A DNA stretch of 8,365 nt from assembly GCA_038214295.1 (NCBI GenBank), contig JBBQSA010000081.1, positions 1 to 8,365 of the forward strand, written 5' to 3'. The DNA is from SHZI01 sp038214295. Its GTDB lineage: Bacteria; Pseudomonadota; Gammaproteobacteria; Steroidobacterales; GCA-2729495. The position numbers and the translations under genes are program-made. This document shows, piece after piece, positions 5,162 through 8,365 of the stretch. The notes beneath the pieces were generated by a model. It saw only the letters and a program-made list of their open reading frames with translations. It was not told the origin of the DNA and ran no database searches. Every line of letters begins with the position of its first letter. Within the stretch, counting starts at the first letter, position 1.

Positions 5162-6970
5162 TTACAGGGCGCGGCTGCGGACGAAGGTGCCGGGGGCATC
5201 CTCGATGACGGTGAGCCTGGCATCGCCGGGCTTGCGGGCCGGCACCATGTCGCCGGACTGGGGTGCGAGCCAAGCGTCCCAGTCGGGCCACCAGCTGCCG
5301 GGGTGCTCGGCGGCGCCGCGCAGCCACGCGTCCGCTTCCCAGGGCTCGTCCGGGTTCAGCCAGTACTGGTACTTCTTCGCGTCGGGCGGGTTGATGACGC
5401 CGGCGATGTGCCCGGAGCCGGCCAGCACGAAGCGCACCGGACCTGCGAAGTTGTGGCGTGCCTTGAACACCGACCGGAACGGCGCGATGTGATCTTCCTT
5501 GCAGGCCTGCAGGTACACCGGCACCGTCACCTTCGTGAGGTCGATCGGCACACCGGCAAGCGTGATGGCACCAGGCTTCACCAGGTTGTTGTGCAGGTAC
5601 ATCTGCCGCAGGTAGAAGAGATGCATCCGCTGCGGCATGCGCGTGGCATCGCCGTTCCAATGCAGCAGGTCGAAGGGCTGGGGCTCCTTGCCAAGCAGGT
5701 AGTTGCCGACGAAGAAGGACCAGATCAGGTCATTCGCCCGCAGCATGTTGAAGGTCGTGAACATGGCCTGGGCTTCCAGGTAGCCCTTCTCGCCCATCAT
5801 CTTGTCGAGACTGTCGAGCTGCGTCTCGTCGACGAAGACCGCGAGATCGCCGGGCTCCGAGAAATCCACCTGGGCCGTGAACATCGTGGCCGTCTTCAGT
5901 CGCTCATCCTTGATGCCGGCGAGATACCCGAGTGCAACTCCGATCAGCGTGCCGCCGATGCAGTAGCCGAGGCCATGGACCTCGTGCTCGCCGGTGGCAG
6001 CCTCAACGGCGTCGAGCGCCGCGATCACGCCTTCGGTCAGGTAGTTCTCGAACTCCTTGTGGGCAAGGGACTCGTCGGGGTTCACCCAGGAGACGACAAA
6101 CACCGTGTAGCCCTGGGCAACGGCCCAGCGCACCAGCGATTTCTTCGCCGTGAGGTCGAGGATGTAGTACTTGTTGATCCAGGCCGGCACCATCAGGATC
6201 GGCGTGCGATGCACTTTCTCGGTGGTCGGCTCGTACTGGATCAGCTGGATGAGGTCGTTCTGGAAGACGACCTTGCCGGGCGTCGTTGCCAGGTTGCGCC
6301 CCAGTTCGAAGGCGTCCGGATCACTCATCGTGATCCGCAGCTGGCCGTTGCCCCGCGCGAGGTCGCGCTGGAAGTTGTCAAAGCCCTTGCGCAGGTTCTG
6401 GCCCTGGCTATCGAAGGTGGCGCGCAGCACCTCGGGGTTGGTCCAGACGAAATTACTCGGCGAGAACGCGTCGGCAAACTGGCGGGTGTAGAAATCCACC
6501 TTGCGGGCGGTCTGCTTGTCGAGGCCCGCCACGCTGGACATGGTGTCCACGAGCCAGCGCGAAGTAATCAGGTAAGACTGCTTCAGGTAATCGAACAGCA
6601 GGTTCTGGTCCCAGTCCGGGTGCTTGAAACGCCTGTCGCCCTTGTCTGGCTCGGCCACCGGCTCCATCGCCTGGCCGGCCATTGAAGCCGACATCTGCTG
6701 CCAGAGCAGCATGTGCTGCTGCCAGAGCTGGAGATTGGCCTGGACCAGTTTGGCCGGGTCCATCATCAGCTGCTGGGCCGCCGCCTGCATGGCGGGACCG
6801 GCATTGAGCGGATCGGGGTTCGCTGGCGGCTCGAGGCCGAAGGCGGCCCGGGCGGTGGGCGTCTTGATCAGCTCGGCGAACATCGCCTGGGCCTTGCTCG
6901 TCAACGCGGTCAGTTCTCGGGCGAATTCAGCCGGATCGGGGGGCGTCAATCGGGGTTCGGGAGCGGACAA
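5162..6970 (-). CDS. phaC: Class I poly(3-hydroxyalkanoate) synthase
   Basis: A 602-residue synthase that polymerises (R)-3-hydroxyacyl-CoA, usually 3-hydroxybutyryl-CoA, on the surface of PHA granules. The C-terminal alpha/beta hydrolase fold holds the full triad: Cys337 in the lipase-like box GYCIGG (335-340), Asp493 in KEDHIAPF and His521 in GSGHIAGVINPP. WINKYYILDL (264-273) is the usual class I motif. The N-terminal domain (about 1-230) includes the segment around FAREL...AMFAELIKTP, and length and lack of a phaE partner fit class I. The start is a TTG at 6968-6970, 10 bp after the phaR stop. No in-frame ATG occurs before residue 30, so TTG is the natural choice, with a purine-rich AAGAGAAG stretch as the ribosome site. 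It is co-transcribed with phaR. The TAA at 5162-5164 is followed by a hairpin and then the FAD gene. Confidence 0.97.
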   Translation of the reverse strand: MSAPEPRLTPPDPAEFARELTALTSKAQAMFAELIKTPTARAAFGLEPPANPDPLNAGPAMQAAAQQLMMDPAKLVQANLQLWQQHMLLWQQMSASMAGQAMEPVAEPDKGDRRFKHPDWDQNLLFDYLKQSYLITSRWLVDTMSSVAGLDKQTARKVDFYTRQFADAFSPSNFVWTNPEVLRATFDSQGQNLRKGFDNFQRDLARGNGQLRITMSDPDAFELGRNLATTPGKVVFQNDLIQLIQYEPTTEKVHRTPILMVPAWINKYYILDLTAKKSLVRWAVAQGYTVFVVSWVNPDESLAHKEFENYLTEGVIAALDAVEAATGEHEVHGLGYCIGGTLIGVALGYLAGIKDERLKTATMFTAQVDFSEPGDLAVFVDETQLDSLDKMMGEKGYLEAQAMFTTFNMLRANDLIWSFFVGNYLLGKEPQPFDLLHWNGDATRMPQRMHLFYLRQMYLHNNLVKPGAITLAGVPIDLTKVTVPVYLQACKEDHIAPFRSVFKARHNFAGPVRFVLAGSGHIAGVINPPDAKKYQYWLNPDEPWEADAWLRGAAEHPGSWWPDWDAWLAPQSGDMVPARKPGDARLTVIEDAPGTFVRSRAL

Positions 6971-6980
6971 GGGCTTCTCT

Positions 6981-7517
6981 TCATTCTTTCCGCGGCTCGC
7001 CGGGTGGGGGCGGGTCGCTGTCGGGGGTTTCGGGAGCGCGGGAGGCCGGGCCCGCCGCGCCGCTCGTCGTTGGGCCCTTGGGCGTCATCATGTCGAGGAA
7101 GGTCTTCTGCATCTGGCTCCAGCTTTCCATGTTCTTCTGGGCCAGGTTCTGCATGGTCCCGAACGGCGTGATGCCCATGGTCTTCTGGATCTGGTCCTGC
7201 AGGAGCTTCTGCTGGCTCATGAAGACGTCGACGCTGCGCTCGAGGTAGCCGCCCATCAGTTCCTGCAGCGGATTGCCGTAGAAGCGGATGATCTGCTTCA
7301 GCATCTCGGCGGAAAGTATCGGCCGGCCTCCCTGCTCCTGCTCGGTAATGACCTGCAGGAGGATGCTGCGGGTGATGTCCTGGCCGCTGGTGTCGTCGAT
7401 GACGGCCACGTCTTCACCGCTCGCGACGAGCTGGCGAATTCCGTCCAGGGTGACGTGCCGGCTCGCTTCCGTGTCGTAGAGCCGACGGTTAGCGTATTTT
7501 TTTATTGTTCTGGGCAT
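6981..7517 (-). CDS. phaR: PHA synthesis repressor PhaR
   Basis: A 178-residue regulator that binds DNA when polymer is scarce and is titrated away by nascent PHA granules, releasing phasin expression. The N-terminal PHB/PHA accumulation DNA-binding domain begins with the near-invariant IKKYANRRLYDT (5-16) and runs to about 64. A PHB_acc segment follows (about 68-107, with LSAEMLKQIIRFYGNPLQELMGGYLE). After that come a Gln/Met-rich amphipathic stretch (about 100-145) thought to contact polymer or granule surface, and a proline-rich disordered tail (147-178). The ATG at 7515-7517 has a GAGG ribosome site 7 bp upstream (7525-7528). phaC starts 10 bp after the stop, so the two form an operon. 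The upstream region contains TGC-N3-GCA elements resembling PhaR sites reported in other bacteria, which suggests autorepression. Confidence 0.95.
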   Translation of the reverse strand: MPRTIKKYANRRLYDTEASRHVTLDGIRQLVASGEDVAVIDDTSGQDITRSILLQVITEQEQGGRPILSAEMLKQIIRFYGNPLQELMGGYLERSVDVFMSQQKLLQDQIQKTMGITPFGTMQNLAQKNMESWSQMQKTFLDMMTPKGPTTSGAAGPASRAPETPDSDPPPPGEPRKE

Positions 7518-7531
7518 GACCGGGCCTCGAG

Positions 7532-7591
7532 TGCACTGCGGGAAAGGTTCTGCGCTGCAAGAATACTATGCCACGCGGGCACCGTCGGCAC
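7532..7591 (-). promoter_or_regulatory. Candidate phaRC promoter with PhaR-type operators
   Basis: On the minus strand TAGTAT (7563-7568, 4/6) can serve as a -10, with a poor -35 GTGCCG (7586-7591) 17 bp upstream. Just downstream of it, over the predicted start of transcription, plus-strand TGC-GCT-GCAAGA (7551-7562) fits the CTGC-N3-GCAG type of element reported for PhaR, with one mismatch. A partial second copy, TGCACTGCG, is at 7532-7540. The location suits repression by blocking polymerase. The promoter call is weak; the shared element with the phasin gene is the stronger evidence. Confidence 0.38.
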
Positions 7592-7650
7592 GCCAGGGGC
7601 GCAGATCCGGGGCCGGACCGGGCCCGGGACCCTGCGACGGGGTAGCGGGC

Positions 7651-7687
7651 AAAGAAAAAGGGCGGTGGCCTTGGAAGGCCACCGCCC
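7651..7687 (-). terminator. Rho-independent terminator of the phasin gene
   Basis: Plus-strand GGGCGGTGGCCTT (7660-7672) and AAGGCCACCGCCC (7675-7687) form a perfect 13-bp stem with a tiny loop. Read on the minus strand, the stem is followed directly by TTTTTCTTT (7651-7659). It lies 37 bp beyond the phasin stop codon and so separates phasin transcription from phaRC. The plus-strand side has only a short CCTTT, so it is one-directional or weakly bidirectional. Confidence 0.92.
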
Positions 7688-7723
7688 CTTTCCGGACTCG
7701 TCAACGGCCAGCGGGAGTCCCGC

Positions 7724-8101
7724 TCAGGCCGCCTTGGCCTTCGCCAGGGGGGCCTGGACGGACTGGGCGGCGGACTGGGCGGCGGACTGGGCCGTCGCCT
7801 GGGCCTTGGCCTGGAAGGCGGTCATGATTTCCACGTATTCCTGCGAACGGCGGGCAATCTGCTCGCCGAAGACGCGGGCGTGCTCCATCTGCTTGGCCAG
7901 GAACTGGGTGTAGTCGGTCGTCTGGGTCGGCAGACGGGCCTGTTCCACGGCGAAGTTCAGGTAGTCGCCGAGGACGGCGTAGTTCTGGCGGGAGAGGCGC
8001 TCGAAGGCATCGGCGGCCACCGTGTTGGCGGCAAGGATCGGCTCGAGGGCTTCCTTCTGGAAGGCTGTGAAATTGGTGAACGTGTCGTTCTGGGTCTTCA
8101 T
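7724..8101 (-). CDS. Phasin family protein (PHA granule coat)
   Basis: A 125-residue small amphipathic alpha-helical protein that coats PHA granules and controls their size and number. The order is an N-terminal polar region, FTAFQKEALEPILAANTVAADAFERLSRQNYAVLGDYLNFAVEQAR (11-56) typical of phasin_2 proteins, a helix KQMEHARVFGEQIARRSQEYVEIMTAFQAKAQ (70-101), and a low-complexity tail AQSAAQSAAQS (104-114) ending in Ala/Lys. I chose the ATG at 8099-8101 because AGGAG (8112-8116) stands 10 bp before it. An in-frame ATG 12 codons earlier has no ribosome site and would add a basic extension foreign to the family. It has its own promoter and a strong terminator, and sits upstream of phaRC on the same strand. 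It is probably repressed by PhaR until polymer forms. Confidence 0.9.
   Translation of the reverse strand: MKTQNDTFTNFTAFQKEALEPILAANTVAADAFERLSRQNYAVLGDYLNFAVEQARLPTQTTDYTQFLAKQMEHARVFGEQIARRSQEYVEIMTAFQAKAQATAQSAAQSAAQSVQAPLAKAKAA
7760..7795. repeat. 12-bp tandem repeat, three units, inside the phasin gene
   Basis: The unit GGACTGGGCGGC occurs twice exactly (7760-7771, 7772-7783) and a third time with two changes (7784-7795). It is a whole number of codons and encodes repeated Ala-Ala-Gln-Ser in the phasin tail, so slippage here would lengthen or shorten the tail without a frameshift. Confidence 0.85.
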
Positions 8102-8151
8102 GTGTGAGTCACTCCTGTGGGCGGGCCATTTGCCCAAAGCGGGCAGGGAGA

Positions 8152-8180
8152 ATAGTAGGGGTAAAACTTGTGCAGTGCAA
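8152..8180 (-). promoter_or_regulatory. Candidate sigma70 promoter of the phasin gene with overlapping PhaR-type operator
   Basis: On the minus strand TTGCAC (8175-8180) and TACTAT (8152-8157) are 17 bp apart, giving a start near 8145 and a leader of about 44 nt. Plus-strand TGC-AGT-GCAAGA (8171-8182) covers the -35 and the start of the spacer. It matches the phaR-upstream element at 7551-7562 in 10 of 12 bases and in the same orientation. A PhaR-type repressor bound here would block polymerase. The hexamers are only fair matches (3/6 and 4/6), but the spacing, AT-rich upstream tract and single gene downstream support the call. Confidence 0.48.
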
Positions 8181-8200
8181 GAGGTTTGGCGATATATGAA

Positions 8201-8213
8201 TAACTGATTGATA
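8201..8213 (-). promoter_or_regulatory. IHF-type binding site in an AT-rich tract upstream of the phasin promoter
   Basis: Minus-strand TATCAATCAGTTA fits the IHF consensus WATCAA-N4-TTR exactly and is preceded by an A/T run, as strong IHF sites often are. It is centred about 60 bp upstream of the predicted phasin start. The surrounding 8190-8226 is strikingly AT-rich for this genome and may also act as an UP element. The consensus is loose, so AT-richness alone could produce a match. Confidence 0.35.
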
Positions 8214-8365
8214 AAAATAAACTTATGGTTGCAAGGAGACCCTTCGACCGGACCATTCTAATGCGCCGCGGGAGCCTGATCCTGACCCGAAAGTGACATT
8301 CACCCGTCACGACCCTGCAACGGCGCCCGCCCAGCCTTGACCCCGTTAGCCGCCCGGGCAGTCCG
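8214..8365. other. Right-edge sequence without an identifiable gene
   Basis: After the AT-rich tract the composition returns to GC-rich. A 5-bp dyad GTGAC-N8-GTCAC (8293-8310) is the only structure noticed. One minus-strand frame is open from the window edge to a TGA near 8300, about 21 codons, and could be the last part of a neighbouring gene. There is nothing recognisable in it. Confidence 0.4.

Noticed and set aside
5303..6685. Plus-strand open frame of about 460 codons opposite phaC
   Set aside because: It is a shadow of phaC, which has its full catalytic triad on the other strand.
7618..7627. CCGGGCCCGG palindrome between phaR and phasin
   Set aside because: A short GC-only palindrome is expected by chance in this composition.
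8102..8137. Upstream ATG giving the phasin 12 extra residues
   Set aside because: No ribosome site precedes it, whereas AGGAG precedes the ATG at 8101. The extension does not look like phasin.
8250..8297. Tiny plus-strand frame starting ATG near 8261
   Set aside because: Only about 11 codons, and the AAGGAG upstream is too far away to serve it.

Overview
The window is GC-rich throughout (I judge mid-60s percent) and densely packed with chromosomal-type genes. A PhaR/class I PhaC/phasin cluster, a Crp/Fnr regulator next to a CHASE2 protein and an AGCS symporter together suggest a high-GC Proteobacterium, most likely a Gammaproteobacterium. That placement is inferred from gene content only. 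I saw no rRNA, tRNA, CRISPR array, insertion sequence or phage gene.

Left part (1-1705, minus strand): a Crp/Fnr-family cyclic-nucleotide-type regulator is followed 10 bp later by a CHASE2-domain membrane sensor that runs off the left edge. The missing C-terminus may be a nucleotide cyclase, which would make the pair a sensor, second messenger and regulator circuit. A perfect 16-bp Crp-type dyad (TGTCA-N6-TGACA) lies just upstream of the regulator. A 9/10 match with the same spacing lies 270 bp away, in front of the plus-strand genes.

Middle part (1706-3986, plus strand): a largely non-coding stretch leads to a 56-residue single-membrane-segment small protein with a good ribosome binding site. 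Next comes a 12-bp perfect inverted repeat and then an AGCS-family sodium:amino-acid symporter. The symporter carries an unusual insertion of about 90 residues in one loop.

Right part (3983-8365, minus strand): a polyhydroxyalkanoate (PHA) storage-granule cluster. In transcription order it is phasin, intrinsic terminator, phaR, phaC, then an L-2-hydroxyglutarate dehydrogenase-like FAD enzyme. The FAD enzyme converges on the symporter so tightly that the two stop codons overlap. The phasin and phaR upstream regions share a TGC-N3-GCAAGA element that is a plausible PhaR operator. The phasin promoter also has an AT-rich tract with an IHF-type site. A long imperfect hairpin between phaC and the FAD gene buries that gene's only usable start codon.

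Roles: PhaC polymerises hydroxyacyl-CoA, phasin coats the granule, and PhaR senses free polymer and represses phasin and itself. No phaA or phaB is present here, so monomer supply must come from elsewhere.
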